Below, one piece after another: positions 1 to 9,293 of a stretch of DNA of 64,000 bases. The stretch is from Thraustochytrium sp. TN22. Taxonomy: Eukaryota > Sar > Bigyra > Thraustochytrida > Thraustochytriidae. Below the pieces are notes generated by a model. It did no database searches and had not been told where the DNA came from. It saw only the letters and a program-made list of their open reading frames with translations. Position 1 is the stretch's first letter. The number at the start of each line of letters is the position of its first letter. Both the position numbers and the translations under genes were made by a program. Location: NCBI GenBank assembly GCA_013306675.1, contig JABLUY010000118.1, forward strand, positions 46,608-110,607, written 5' to 3'.

Positions 1-833
1 CCCTGCCCGGCCTGGCCTGGCCTTGCCTGGCCTGGCCTCTGGCCTGGCCTCCCTCGCTGCGCCGCCGCGCGTTGCGCAGGTTACCGCGCGCCGGCGTTCT
101 TCCGGTGCCTGGGTTCCCGCGGTGCCGGCGGTGCCTAGAGTTCCGGAGGTTCCGGGGGTGCCAGCCCGCCTCGGTAATGCGGCCTCGCCGCGCGCGGACT
201 CGCGCGCCGCCCCCCTCCGCGCGCGGCGGCGGCGGCGTCAAGCGGCGCGGCCGGGCGCGGCGCGGGGGCGGATAGGGACTCTCCGCCCTGCAAGGCGCGG
301 CGCAGGGTTTCCCTCTGCCTGGCAGGTGCCGCTCGCGGCGCGCGGCGCGCATCGCATTGCGCGGCGCGGCATCAGCGCCGCCTGCGCCGGCCGGCCCTCG
401 CGTCGCGCCGGCGGCGGCGGCGCCGGGTCTGCGAGGTGCTGCCGCGAGTCGGGCCGGGCCGGGCGGGCCGAGCGAGCCGAGCGTGCCAGCGCGCAGTGTC
501 CCGTCCCACTCTGATCATGATACGCGGCGGCAGTGCGGCACGGCGCGGAGTATGTATGTTACAGGCCAGACAGAGGCAGACCGTCTGACCGTGACGGGCG
601 CCGAGACTCCAAGTCGAGGCCAGGCTTCCGCAGCTTACAGGCAGGCAGGAAGTTGCATTGCAGGCTTGGCAAGCTCGCGCCGCCGGCGTGTCAGCCAGCC
701 CTGAAACGTGCAGGACTTGGGGCTTGAAAGAGGCGAGAGGAGCGGACTCCGCGGCAGCGCCGAGCTGGCCGGGTGCAGCACAGCAGCGGCAGCAAACCCG
801 AAACAGCCGCCGAGGAGCGAAGCAAGAGGCAAA

Positions 834-884
<51 letters not shown>

Positions 885-895
885 CAGCTGGCAGG
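1..895. other. GC-rich leader/intergenic region, no supported gene
   Basis: Very GC-rich sequence upstream of the thiolase. It opens with degenerate GGCCT repeats (about 9-52) and ends in a GGCA microsatellite abutting the thiolase start. The open frames here are short, Arg/Ala/Pro-rich and overlap on both strands, as expected of GC-rich non-coding DNA. I see no recognisable protein or RNA gene. The 3' part is probably promoter and 5' UTR. Confidence 0.6.
836..884. repeat. GGCA tetranucleotide microsatellite
   Basis: About twelve tandem GGCA units end 11 bp before the thiolase ATG at 896. The repeat is open in the thiolase frame (it would read as repeating Arg-Gln-Ala-Gly), so it is either 5' UTR or, if an upstream ATG at 773 is used, part of an N-terminal extension. 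Confidence 0.9.
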
Positions 896-2098
896 ATGAG
901 CGCGGTGACCAAGGACATCTTCGTGGTGGCGGCCAAGCGCACGGCCTTCGGCACGTTCGGCGGCAGCCTCAAGCATCTGTCGGCCGTGCAGCTGGGCGCC
1001 GAGGCGGCCAAGGGCGCCCTGGCGGAGCTGCCGAGCGCGGACATTGTGGACGCCGTGCACGTGGGTAATGTGCAGCAGACCACGACGGATGTCGCGTACC
1101 TGGCGCGCCACGTGGCGCTCAAGGCCGGCGTCAAGCTTGAGGCGCCGGCGTTGACGGTGAACCGTCTCTGCGGCTCGGGCTTCCAGTCCATCGTGAGCGG
1201 CGTGCAGGACATTCTGCTGGGCGACGCCAACGTCGTGCTCACCGGCGGTGCCGAGAGCATGTCCCAGGCGCCGTACCAGACGCACCTGCGCTTCGGCTCG
1301 CCGCTCGGCGTCAACCCGCCCCTGGTGGACACGCTCTGGGAGGGCCTGCAGGACAAGCACGTTGGCTGCCCCATGGCCATCACGGCCGAGAACCTCGCGG
1401 AGAAGTACGGCATCACCAAGGACGAGGCCGATGCCTTCGCGCTGCGCTCGCAGCAGAAGTGGGCCGCGGCCAACGAGGCCGGCCTCTTCAAGGACGAGAT
1501 CGTGCCCATCAAGCTCAAGGACAAGAAGAAGGGCGAGTACGACTTCGACACCGACGAGCACCCGCGCCCCAAGACCACGCTCGAGTCGCTCACCAAGCTC
1601 AAGCCGCTCTTCAAGAAGGACGGCACCGTTTCGGCCGGCAACGCCTCGGGCATCTCCGACGGTGCCGGCGCCGTCGTGCTGGCGAGCGCCGAGGCTGTCA
1701 AGCAGCACGGCCTCAAGCCCATGGCCCGCGTCGTCGCCTACGCCGTCGCCGGTGTGCCGCCCGAGATCATGGGCATCGGCCCCGTCCCGGCCATCCAGGA
1801 GGCTCTCCGCCGTGCCGACCTCACCATCCAGGACATGGACTTCATCGACATCAACGAGGCCTTCGCTTCCCAGTTCCTCGCCTGCCAGAAGGACCTCGGC
1901 TTTGACCTCGACAAGGAGGGCGTGCAGTCCAAGGGCGGCGCCATCGCGCAGGGCCACCCCACCGGCGCCTCCGGCTCGCGCATCATGGGCACCCTCGCCC
2001 ATGAGCTCGTCCGCAACCCGTCCAAGCGCTACGCCATTGGCAGCGCTTGCATTGGCGGTGGTCAGGGCATTGCCATCATTCTCGAGAACGTCGCGTAA
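896..2098 (+). CDS. 3-ketoacyl-CoA thiolase (ACAA2-like)
   Basis: A 400-residue thiolase, probably the mitochondrial 3-ketoacyl-CoA/acetoacetyl-CoA type (human ACAA2 class), which cleaves 3-ketoacyl-CoA in fatty acid beta-oxidation. The nucleophile is Cys92 in NRLCGSGFQSI. His354 lies in GHPTGASG and the proton-exchanging Cys385 in GSACIGGGQG. Length and spacing match the family end to end. The ATG at 896 gives a start like that of mammalian ACAA2, which uses its uncleaved N-terminus for import. An in-frame ATG at 773 would add 41 residues, mostly from the microsatellite. The usual GHPLGGSG motif reads GHPTGASG here, a mild deviation. It is convergent with coatomer delta. The family is certain; chain length and compartment are inferred. 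Confidence 0.95.
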   Translation: MSAVTKDIFVVAAKRTAFGTFGGSLKHLSAVQLGAEAAKGALAELPSADIVDAVHVGNVQQTTTDVAYLARHVALKAGVKLEAPALTVNRLCGSGFQSIVSGVQDILLGDANVVLTGGAESMSQAPYQTHLRFGSPLGVNPPLVDTLWEGLQDKHVGCPMAITAENLAEKYGITKDEADAFALRSQQKWAAANEAGLFKDEIVPIKLKDKKKGEYDFDTDEHPRPKTTLESLTKLKPLFKKDGTVSAGNASGISDGAGAVVLASAEAVKQHGLKPMARVVAYAVAGVPPEIMGIGPVPAIQEALRRADLTIQDMDFIDINEAFASQFLACQKDLGFDLDKEGVQSKGGAIAQGHPTGASGSRIMGTLAHELVRNPSKRYAIGSACIGGGQGIAIILENVA

Positions 2099-2151
2099 AC
2101 AAACAGAGAGCCGAGCCTGATTATAACTTTAGAAACAGAGAAAGAGTCCTT

Positions 2152-2282
2152 GCTGTGCTGTGCTGTGCTCTGTGCTGTGCTCTGTGCTGTGCTCTGTGCT
2201 GTGCTGTGCTCTGTGCTGTGCTGTGCTCTGTGCTGTGCTGTGCTCTGTGCTGTGCTGTGCTGTGCTCTGTGCTGTGCTGTGC
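2152..2282. repeat. TGTGC/TCTGTGC satellite
   Basis: About 130 bp of tandem CTGTG/CTCTG units with a higher-order alternation of TGTGC and TCTGTGC. It starts about 55 bp after the thiolase stop, so it is probably in the 3' UTR. Cys/Leu-rich open frames across it are repeat artefacts. Confidence 0.9.
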
Positions 2283-2408
2283 CGTGGAAGCAGCATCATC
2301 TATCTCTTCGAAAGCGAGCAATTGACGATGAGAATGGCTTGAACCAGACCGAAACGCGTCTTGCGGCGCGCATTTCGCGCGCGCTCTGCGGCGAGGACAT
2401 CTCGAGCG

Positions 2409-2660
2409 GAAAGGAGGCTCAGCCGCTCGTTGCCTTCGCATGCATGCAATTGTCGTTCGCACTCTCTCCGGCGTCACAATCACTTCACACGGAAAGGAGA
2501 CTCAGCCGCTCGTTGCCTTCGCATGCATGCATTTGTCGTTCGCACTCTCTCCGGCGTCACACAGTCACTCCACACAGAAAGGAGGCTCAGCCGCTCGTTG
2601 CCTTTGCATGCATGCATTTGTCGTTCGCACTCTCTCCGGCGTCACATAGTCACTCCACAC
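2409..2660. repeat. Three-copy tandem repeat of about 84 bp
   Basis: Units begin at 2409, 2492 and 2577 (periods 83 and 85). Each carries the GCTCAGCCGCTCGTTGCC block, a GCATGCATGCA palindrome and a CTCTCTCCGGCGTCACA block. Small differences include CAATTG against CATTTG and ACAATCACTTC against ACAGTCACTCC. It lies in the gap between two convergent genes. Confidence 0.9.
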
Positions 2661-2706
2661 TTCACAGGTCCCCACGTCTGCAATGCAATGCTTTTTCATC
2701 TTAGAG

Positions 2707-4416
2707 CTACTCTACCTGGGCAACGATCTCGTACTGCTTGGTCTGGAGCTGGCGGTAGAGGCCAAACTTGGCAGGCTCGCCAGACTCAATCTGCGACACC
2801 TGCTTGACGTGGACCGGGCAGATGGTATCAGTGGACTCGAAGGAGACCTCGACGGGGAAAAAGTCCTCTTCGCTCTTGGACGCCACGGCGAACTCGAGCT
2901 GTGCGGATGCATTGTCCTTGTCGATGAGGTGGAGCTCCCAGTCAAGATGGTGCTGGCGCGCGTTGTGCTTGGTGGAGCCGCCCTCGATGGCGATAATCTC
3001 GGGCTCGTCGGAAGTGTTGAGCGGAATCTTGACAACAACGTTGCTGAGAGAGATGTGCTCGTTGAGGAGCTCGAGCTCCATGTTGACATTGGTGGTGCCG
3101 TCATCGTTGACGTCGGGCCAGCAGGTGACCTTGAGCGGGAGCTGCGACTCGTCCTCCTCGGCGGCGTAGCGCCACTTGAGGATGCTGAGCTGCTTCTCCT
3201 TGGGCCAGGCCTTGTCGGCGTTCTTGAGCTGCAGCACCTTGGAGTCAGCAAAGTCCTGCTTGGACAGGTTTGGGTGGGGCTGAAAAGTGAACATGGAGGT
3301 GTCGCCGTAGTCCTCCAGCTCCAGGCGCACCTTGGTGTCGGCCTCGTGGCACAGAAGCTGAATGGACCCAACCACAGTGATCTTGTGCAGCGCGCCGTCC
3401 TTGTCAAAGCGCACAGTGAGCGCCTCCTCGAGGCGCACCTCGATCGGGTCGGTGCGCACCACGGCGCCCGGGGCGGCCGCCTGGGTCTTGGACGTCTCCT
3501 GTGCCATGAAGGCCTTGACGGAGGTGCCCTCCTCCTTGGCCATTTGCTCCAGACGGCCCATGTTGCTCTTGCCCTTGGAGCTGCTGATCTTAAGGCCACC
3601 GCCCAGCTTCGACCCACTCTTGCTCTTGGTGTCCGAGGAGGAGCTGCTCGACATGCCGTACGTGGGCTGGTCCACGTCGCCGCTGCCCATGCCGCCCATG
3701 CCACCGCCCATGCCGCTACCCATGCCGCCGCCCATGCCGCCGCCCATGCCGCCGCCCATGCCACCGCCCATGCCGCCGCCCATGCCGCCGCCCATGCCGC
3801 CGCCCATGCCCCCCATGCCTGGGGCACCTTCACCACCGCGGCCGAAGTTGTTGCCGAGGTTGGACATGGCCATCTGAGCCCGCTTCGTGTACAGCTCCTT
3901 GGCCTTCCTGGACGCCTCGGACTGGGCCTCCTTGATCTTGCCCTCCTCCACCATCATAGCCAGCTTCTCGCTGTGACTGTCCATCTCCAGGTTGGTGCGG
4001 ATGCCGTCCAGGGTCACGTTCTCCTTGTACCCGAGCGTGATGACCTCGTCGAACGCAAACACAAGGTCAAACACGTTCCGCGAGATGTCCTCCTCCGTCA
4101 CGTGCGTCGCATACTCTGGCACCACCTTGCTCAGCAGGCGCAGCGTGTCCAGGTCCAGCACGATGTTGCTGCCGCGAGTCGTCACCAGCACCAGGTACAG
4201 GCTCTCGATCACCTGGTACACATACCTTATGCTGCCCGTCTCCACGTACGTGTGCTGCTTGCCGCTCGACGACGAATAGGTCTCCGGGCCCGGGTCCACG
4301 AGCTTGGGGAAGGCCGCCAAAATGCCCTCGATCCGGATACGGGACATGTCCACATACTGCCTGGCCACCAGCACCTTGCCCGTCTTGGACAGCACCGCCA
4401 CCGAGAGTACCACCAT
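2707..4416 (-). CDS. ARCN1: Coatomer subunit delta (archain)
   Basis: A 569-residue delta-COP, the medium-like adaptor subunit of the COPI coat for retrograde Golgi-to-ER vesicles. Residues 1 to about 130 form the longin domain (start MVVLSVAVLSKTGKVLVARQ). A helical linker follows (about 135-195). Residues about 200-245 are a Gly/Met repeat (GGGM units encoded by 12-bp repeats). The C-terminal mu-homology domain runs from about 312 to the end and contains the conserved ITVVGSIQLLCHEAD stretch. Length is slightly above the usual 510-550 because of the Gly/Met hinge. The ATG is the first in frame and gives the canonical longin start. It is divergent from the V-ATPase gene. Confidence 0.95.
   Translation of the reverse strand: MVVLSVAVLSKTGKVLVARQYVDMSRIRIEGILAAFPKLVDPGPETYSSSSGKQHTYVETGSIRYVYQVIESLYLVLVTTRGSNIVLDLDTLRLLSKVVPEYATHVTEEDISRNVFDLVFAFDEVITLGYKENVTLDGIRTNLEMDSHSEKLAMMVEEGKIKEAQSEASRKAKELYTKRAQMAMSNLGNNFGRGGEGAPGMGGMGGGMGGGMGGGMGGGMGGGMGGGMGGGMGSGMGGGMGGMGSGDVDQPTYGMSSSSSSDTKSKSGSKLGGGLKISSSKGKSNMGRLEQMAKEEGTSVKAFMAQETSKTQAAAPGAVVRTDPIEVRLEEALTVRFDKDGALHKITVVGSIQLLCHEADTKVRLELEDYGDTSMFTFQPHPNLSKQDFADSKVLQLKNADKAWPKEKQLSILKWRYAAEEDESQLPLKVTCWPDVNDDGTTNVNMELELLNEHISLSNVVVKIPLNTSDEPEIIAIEGGSTKHNARQHHLDWELHLIDKDNASAQLEFAVASKSEEDFFPVEVSFESTDTICPVHVKQVSQIESGEPAKFGLYRQLQTKQYEIVAQVE
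3690..3810 (-). repeat. In-frame GGGM-coding minisatellite
   Basis: Tandem CATGCCGCCGCC-type 12-bp units within the coatomer delta frame encode repeated Gly-Gly-Gly-Met between the longin/linker and the mu-homology domain. Flexible hinges are normal here in delta-COP; a pure Gly/Met repeat is unusual and may vary in length between strains. Confidence 0.85.
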
Positions 4417-6012
4417 CCTGCCGCTTCGCCGCTTGCCGCTTCGCCGCTACGCCGCTACGCACGCCTCCTGCGCGCCGCCGCTGCGCCGCGCCGCGCTGAC
4501 GTGGCTTGCCGCTAGCCTGCCTGCCTGCCTGCCTGCCCTGAGGCCCGCCGGCTGCGCCGTCAACCGCCGCCACGCCCGCCGCGCCGCCGCGCCGCCGCGC
4601 TTGCCGCGCCGCGCTGCGCCGCTCGCCGCGGCCGCCGCTCGCCCGCCCGCTTGCCGCCGCTCGCCGCCAGGCCGCTGCCGCTCTGCCGCGCGCCGCCGCC
4701 GCGCGAGCGAGGCCGCCCGAGCAACGAGGTCAGATGACTCGGACCGCGCCTCTTGTCACGGTCGGCTACTTCACAGTGAGTCAGTCAGTGAACGAACTTC
4801 GACTTCAAGTTGACTTGGAGCTCCAGGCGCCAACGGCGAGGATCAGCTGCTTCTCCGGGGCGCCGCACAAGCGCAGACGGCCGTCGCCACGGAGTTGTGC
4901 TCGTCGCCCTGGTTGTAAAGCTTAGCTCTTAGCTAGCTAAAAGGTAGAGTGAAGCGGGACCGAAGTCGGGCCTGGTTTACGCGAGCGATGAGTGCCGATT
5001 CCAGGCGAGCCAAGATTGCGAGCGACGAAATCAGCTGCGAGCAAAACAAGCGAACTTCGTCGAGCTGCAAGCTAAGCTCGCTAGCTCTCTAGCTAGCTAG
5101 CTGGCCTAGTAGTTTGCAGCCACATTGCTACGCACCAGCAACATTGCTGACGATTCTGAGGTGAAGATCGTGCCGGCCACTGCGGCCAAACTTTGCTCTC
5201 CTCATGCTTCTCAGATTGACCGTGTACAGGCAGGTCCATGGAGCGATGCGGTAGCGATGACATCGCTTAAAGTCCATCGTGCTATCATTGTACGAGTGGT
5301 ACCAGACCTTTCTTGCTCACTGTCAAGGCAAGGCAGATGGCTATAAAATGTTCACGCTTGCATAAGATCACGCTTGCGCAAGAACAAGGAGTGCAAGGCC
5401 ATCTCGCCTTTCTCTCGTCCATCACGTTTTTACGGTAACACATACCACGAACCTTTCTTGCTCAAGGCGAGGAGGCAACTGGAGCAAGTAAGTAAATCTT
5501 TGCGCTTCCCTGACGATGAGAACAAGAGCGCCCCGTCCCCATCATCCCGTCCACGCCTCCCAGCCATTGTGGCACTCCATCCGACCCTCCTGTTTTCAAG
5601 ATCATGCATTCTCTCCAAGCTCGCCGAGGTCGCACTGCAGTCGATCTCCTCGGGGTCGGCGACGGCCCGGCCCGGGTCGCCGCGCTGCTGTGTCAGCTAC
5701 TACCATTAGTTACATCCCCCACTAAGTTTGGCACCTTGGCCCACTGGCCCGCAGCTTCCCCTCAAGGTCCAAGCGGTGCCCTCAGCCTCCACTCCGTCCA
5801 CTGCAGCAAAACCGTGGCCGCCCCACGCAGCCTCGCCCAGTGCAGCCCCCCTCCTGCGGCTCGGGCTGCGGGCAGTGGCGCGCCCCCCGGGGCGCCTCTG
5901 GGCCGGAGGCGGCCTGGGCGCCGGTCGAGCTCCCTTTCACGATCATGATCGAGCGAAGCGGCCGCCGCGCCACGCACGCAGAGCGCGAGAGATCGGCGGC
6001 GCGCGCGGCGGC

Positions 6013-6043
<31 letters not shown>

Positions 6044-6138
6044 GCGGCGTCGGCGGAGGGCGGCGGCAGGCGGCAGGCGGCGGCGGCGCGCGCGGCGCGG
6101 CAGCAGGCGGCGGCCCCTCGGTCTCCCTTTCGAGCATC
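4417..6138. other. 1.7-kb divergent intergenic region, no supported gene
   Basis: It separates coatomer delta (minus) from V-ATPase c (plus). Near 4,500-4,530 is a GCCT run corresponding to the coatomer 5' leader. GCTAGC-rich patches occur at about 4922-4940 and 5086-5104, and a lone TATAAAA at 5342-5348. From about 5,990 to 6,110 it is GGC-repeat rich. The longest open frame (5374-5709) has no recognisable features. A transcript starting from the TATA box is possible but unsupported. Confidence 0.5.
5342..5348 (+). promoter_or_regulatory. Isolated TATA-box-like motif
   Basis: TATAAAA in an otherwise GC-rich window, followed within 25 bp by two near copies of TCACGCTTGC. The next convincing start codon is 790 bp downstream (V-ATPase c). 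It could drive that gene with a long leader, or an unknown transcript. Confidence 0.25.
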
Positions 6139-6636
6139 ATGTCGGAGGACCTGGACGTGGGCACGGCGATGCCGGTCTTCTTCGGCATGGCCGGCGCGAG
6201 CCTGGCGCTCGTGCTGGCCAACTGCGGCGCGGCTTACGGCACGGCCAAGGCCGGCGTCGGCATCGCGGCAATGGGTGTCATGAACCCGGAGGCCGTGCTC
6301 AAGAACGTGATTCCCGTCGTCATGGCGGGTGTCATTGGCATCTACGGCCTCATCGTGTCCGTGCTGCTCGCCTCGGGCATCGACCAGCCCGTGCTGCGCA
6401 ACCAGTTCTATACCAACATCTACGGCTGGGATACCGGCTTCAAGCACTTCGCTGGCGGCCTCGCCGTCGGTGCTAGCGGTCTTGGCGCTGGCTATGCCAT
6501 TGGCGAGGTCGGCGACCTTGGCGTCAAGATGGTCGGCATTGAGCCCCGCCTCTTCGTCGGCCTTATCCTCATTCTCATTTTCGCTGAGGCGCTCGCTCTC
6601 TTCGGCCTCATTGTTGCCCTCATTCTCTCCACCTAA
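6139..6636 (+). CDS. V-type H+-ATPase proteolipid subunit c
   Basis: A 165-residue, four-helix proteolipid forming the V-ATPase rotor ring (Vma3/ATP6V0C class), which moves protons into vacuoles and other acidic organelles. The two halves of the gene-duplicated fold are visible: [12 protein letters not shown] in helix 1-2, and [18 protein letters not shown] in helix 3. The proton-carrying Glu150 lies in helix 4 ([13 protein letters not shown]). Length matches the usual 155-165. The ATG at 6139 gives the family-type start. The frame stays open upstream through a GGC repeat to 5728, but that Gly/Ala/Arg-rich stretch does not resemble the family. Confidence 0.96.
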   Translation: MSEDLDVGTAMPVFFGMAGASLALVLANCGAAYGTAKAGVGIAAMGVMNPEAVLKNVIPVVMAGVIGIYGLIVSVLLASGIDQPVLRNQFYTNIYGWDTGFKHFAGGLAVGASGLGAGYAIGEVGDLGVKMVGIEPRLFVGLILILIFAEALALFGLIVALILST

Positions 6637-7193
6637 TTATGATCATGTGATGACGCCCTTCGTTGAGGATCCTGTGCCTCCTCGGCGGCCGAGCTGCTCT
6701 CTCGCAGAACCTCCATCGTCCTTGTTCGCATGGGGTTGGCCGCACGCGATGTGATGTGCTGAATGACGCAGCAAAGCCTTTACTTGCAACCTTGCGATTC
6801 GGCCGCGAGGGGCGAGCGAGCGCCCACTGCAGGAAAGCATCCAGACTGTCGCTCCATCGGAGCTGAAGCAGCCTGAGGCCGCTCAGGCTGGCGTGCCACT
6901 CATGGTTGCCTCGAACCACCAGCACGCGGCTCCCGGGCCTGCCGACGCCGGAAAGCGCACCGCCGCACCGACGTCCGTGCTGTGCTTATTAGCGTCTCAG
7001 AGTCTGAGCGTCGCGAGCCTTTTTCAAGCAACTCGCGCCTCGATCAAAACCCTGTCTGGTCTCAGGCGCGCGAGCGGCGCGCGGCGGCGGCGGCGGCGCG
7101 GCGCGGCGCGGCGCGGTCCGCGGGCGAAAGTCCGGCGGCGCAGGCCGGCGGAGCGCGCGCGCTGCGCGGCGAGCTGGCCGACACCTGGGCGCC
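6637..7193. other. Intergenic region, no supported gene
   Basis: 557 bp between two same-strand genes, holding the V-ATPase 3' UTR and the GC-rich promoter and leader of the PQ-loop gene, with GGCGC runs from about 7,075. I see no gene or clear motif. Confidence 0.6.
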
Positions 7194-8807
7194 ATGAACG
7201 CAGCAGACTGCACGTGCTACCCGGCGGTGAAGGACGGGGATCACTTCAATGAGTTCATCGCGTACCACCTTGGAGAGTGCGTGTGGAGCCTGCGCGAGGT
7301 GTCCTCGGTGGTGATCGGGTTCTCGTCGATCGGGTTCTGGATTGCGTGCCAGATGCCGCAGATCATCAAGAACGTGCAGAAGCGCAGCGCCAGCGCGCTG
7401 TCCAAGTGGTTCCTGCTGGAGTGGTTTCTTGGAGACGCGCTCAACCTGTGCGGCGCGCTGCTTACCAAGCAGCTGCCCACGCAGCTTGCGACCGCCATCC
7501 TCTTCATCTGCAACGACACGATCATGATCAGCCAGCTCACCTATTACTCGCTCTACGGCGTGCGCGAGCCGCCCATCGAGGTGGACGACTCCGAGCTGGA
7601 GGAGGCGCTCCTGCACCGCCACAACCAGAACTACGGCACGGGCGCTGGCGGGGCTTCCGGCAGTGGCACCGGCGGCGGCGCGCGCTACTCCACGCTCATG
7701 GAGGGCGGCGAGAGCGAGGAGGGCGGCGACGACGAGGGCGACGACATGCTGACCTTCGCGCAGCATGGCCAGGGCTACGGCGCCACAGACAACGGCAACG
7801 GCAGCGGTAGCGGGGCCGGCCGCAGCCTGCGCTCGGAATCTGACACCCAGGCAGGCCAGGACGGCGGCGCCAAGGAGGGCGGCTCGCGAATCTCGCGCAT
7901 GCTGGGCCTCGCGGCTGTCGTCGTGCCCCTCTACAGCGCCGCCATCCTGCAGCAGACGCACATGCAAACCACAAGCAAGCTAGCTGGCGCCGTGACCACG
8001 GACTTCTCGGCCGCCGCAACGCCCGCCTCGCTCCTGGCGCACGTTCTTGGCGATGACGGCCCGCTGCCTGACTGCGGCGCGCAGTCCGGCGAGGTCAGCA
8101 AGCTCGCCAACCAGATTGGCACGGCCATCGGCTGGGTTTCCGCGATCGTCTACCTCAACAGCCGTCTGCCGCAGATCGTCAAGAACTGGCGCCGCAAGTC
8201 CGTCGAGGGTCTCTCCTTCCTCATGTTCTTTTGCGCCGTCATGGGCAACACCACCTACGGCCTAGGCGTGCTGCTGCGCGACGCCTCCTGGCCCGCCATC
8301 TACAAGGCCTTGCCCTGGCTCGTGGGCAGCTTGGGCACGCTCGCGCTCGACTTCTTCATCCTCATCCAGTTTTGGTGCTACAGCGACTACGTCGACGACG
8401 ATGACGAGGCCGTCGCCGAGCTCGAGGAGGCCGATACCATGTACGTCGCGGCCGTCGATGCTGCCGAGGCCGGCGCGCCTTCCGCCGACTCCTTTGCGGC
8501 CGCCGCGCGTGAGCGCCGCCGCCACGCGCTCGAGGCACTCCAGCGCAGCCCGCAGCGCGGCATCTTCGGCATGAAGTCATGGACCACCTCGCCGCTCTTC
8601 AAGCCGCAGAAGCCGCGCCAACCTGGCCGTCCTGGCCACTCGCGCCACTCCTCCATGCCGCCGCCGCTCAACCTGCGCGACACCGAGTCGCTTGGCGTCC
8701 TCCCCTCCGAGGCTGGCAATCCGTCCAACATGAACCGCGCACGGCCCACCTCCAACTCCTTCACGGCCTCCACCTCGCACGAGCTCTACCGCAACGACTC
8801 GAACTGA
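7194..8807 (+). CDS. PQ-loop membrane transporter (Ypq1/PQLC2-like)
   Basis: A 537-residue SWEET/PQ-loop family membrane protein resembling lysosomal/vacuolar basic amino acid exporters (yeast Ypq1-3, mammalian PQLC2/SLC66A1). The first PQ repeat is at about 35-115, with the motif QMPQIIKNVQKRSASALS. The second is at about 305-385, with RLPQIVKNWRRKSVEGLS. They are separated by a long Gly/Ser/Glu-rich loop (about 125-230) and an extra hydrophobic helix (about 240-260), giving a seven-helix pattern. The C-terminal tail of about 130 residues is hydrophilic and Ser/Arg-rich. The loop and tail make it longer than yeast Ypq1 (about 310). It follows V-ATPase c on the same strand. Substrate is inferred from family resemblance. 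Confidence 0.85.
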   Translation: MNAADCTCYPAVKDGDHFNEFIAYHLGECVWSLREVSSVVIGFSSIGFWIACQMPQIIKNVQKRSASALSKWFLLEWFLGDALNLCGALLTKQLPTQLATAILFICNDTIMISQLTYYSLYGVREPPIEVDDSELEEALLHRHNQNYGTGAGGASGSGTGGGARYSTLMEGGESEEGGDDEGDDMLTFAQHGQGYGATDNGNGSGSGAGRSLRSESDTQAGQDGGAKEGGSRISRMLGLAAVVVPLYSAAILQQTHMQTTSKLAGAVTTDFSAAATPASLLAHVLGDDGPLPDCGAQSGEVSKLANQIGTAIGWVSAIVYLNSRLPQIVKNWRRKSVEGLSFLMFFCAVMGNTTYGLGVLLRDASWPAIYKALPWLVGSLGTLALDFFILIQFWCYSDYVDDDDEAVAELEEADTMYVAAVDAAEAGAPSADSFAAAARERRRHALEALQRSPQRGIFGMKSWTTSPLFKPQKPRQPGRPGHSRHSSMPPPLNLRDTESLGVLPSEAGNPSNMNRARPTSNSFTASTSHELYRNDSN

Positions 8808-9293
8808 CGGTAAGGGCCATCCAAGGTGGGGGGAAGGGGGGGAGAAGGTCTGAGTGAGCACCTGCTGATCATAGTCGTTCGTTAGCTACTAGCTCTAAAG
8901 GCCAACCATGGTAACCCTTGTCCCACTACAGCTTGGTCAGAGAAGAAGAAGAAGTAGTAACTTAGTAGCAGAAGGAGGAGGAGGAGGAGGCGGAGGGAAA
9001 CAAGCCGCAAAAGCAGCGTCCGAAGCATTGCGCGACCACTCCCGGGAGGCACCTTACCTTGTCAGCCGTGAGCGAGACATGCCAGCCCACGATGCAGATC
9101 TGAGCGTCCGAATTTCCAGGTAGAGGTGTCCGCAGGCACACTACACCGCCCGTACGTGCCAACGAGGACTGACAGCGAATCCGACGGATTGAACGTAAGC
9201 AAGCATCGATTTACTACTAGTCAGCAGAACCAAGAGGCGAGTGCGAGGCGCCCTGGTCCTTCTCTTCAGGCACCTGACGTCGCGACGGCCTCT
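8808..9293. other. Convergent intergenic region
   Basis: Contains a G-rich patch just after the PQ-loop stop and a purine-rich (GAA/GGA) stretch at about 8942-9000. No gene is supported. It should hold both 3' UTRs. Confidence 0.6.

Larger units (their letters stand above)
2099..2706. other. Convergent intergenic region with two repeats
   Basis: Non-coding gap between the thiolase stop and the coatomer delta stop. It is dominated by a TGTGC-type satellite and a three-copy 84-bp tandem repeat (listed separately). No gene is supported. Confidence 0.7.

Noticed and set aside
635-2002. 455-residue minus-strand frame opposite the thiolase
   Set aside because: Shadow of the GC-rich thiolase gene on the other strand, with His/Arg/Leu-biased composition and no domains.
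2683-4515. 610-residue plus-strand frame opposite coatomer delta
   Set aside because: The minus strand encodes an end-to-end coatomer delta; the plus frame is its antisense shadow, with a long His-Ala repeat from the GGGM minisatellite.
5374-5709. 111-residue ORF between coatomer delta and V-ATPase c
   Set aside because: No recognisable domain, no good codon pattern, and an overlapping open frame on the other strand.
5728-6138. N-terminal extension of V-ATPase c
   Set aside because: Open frame, but Gly/Ala/Arg repeat sequence unlike any proteolipid; the family start is at 6139.
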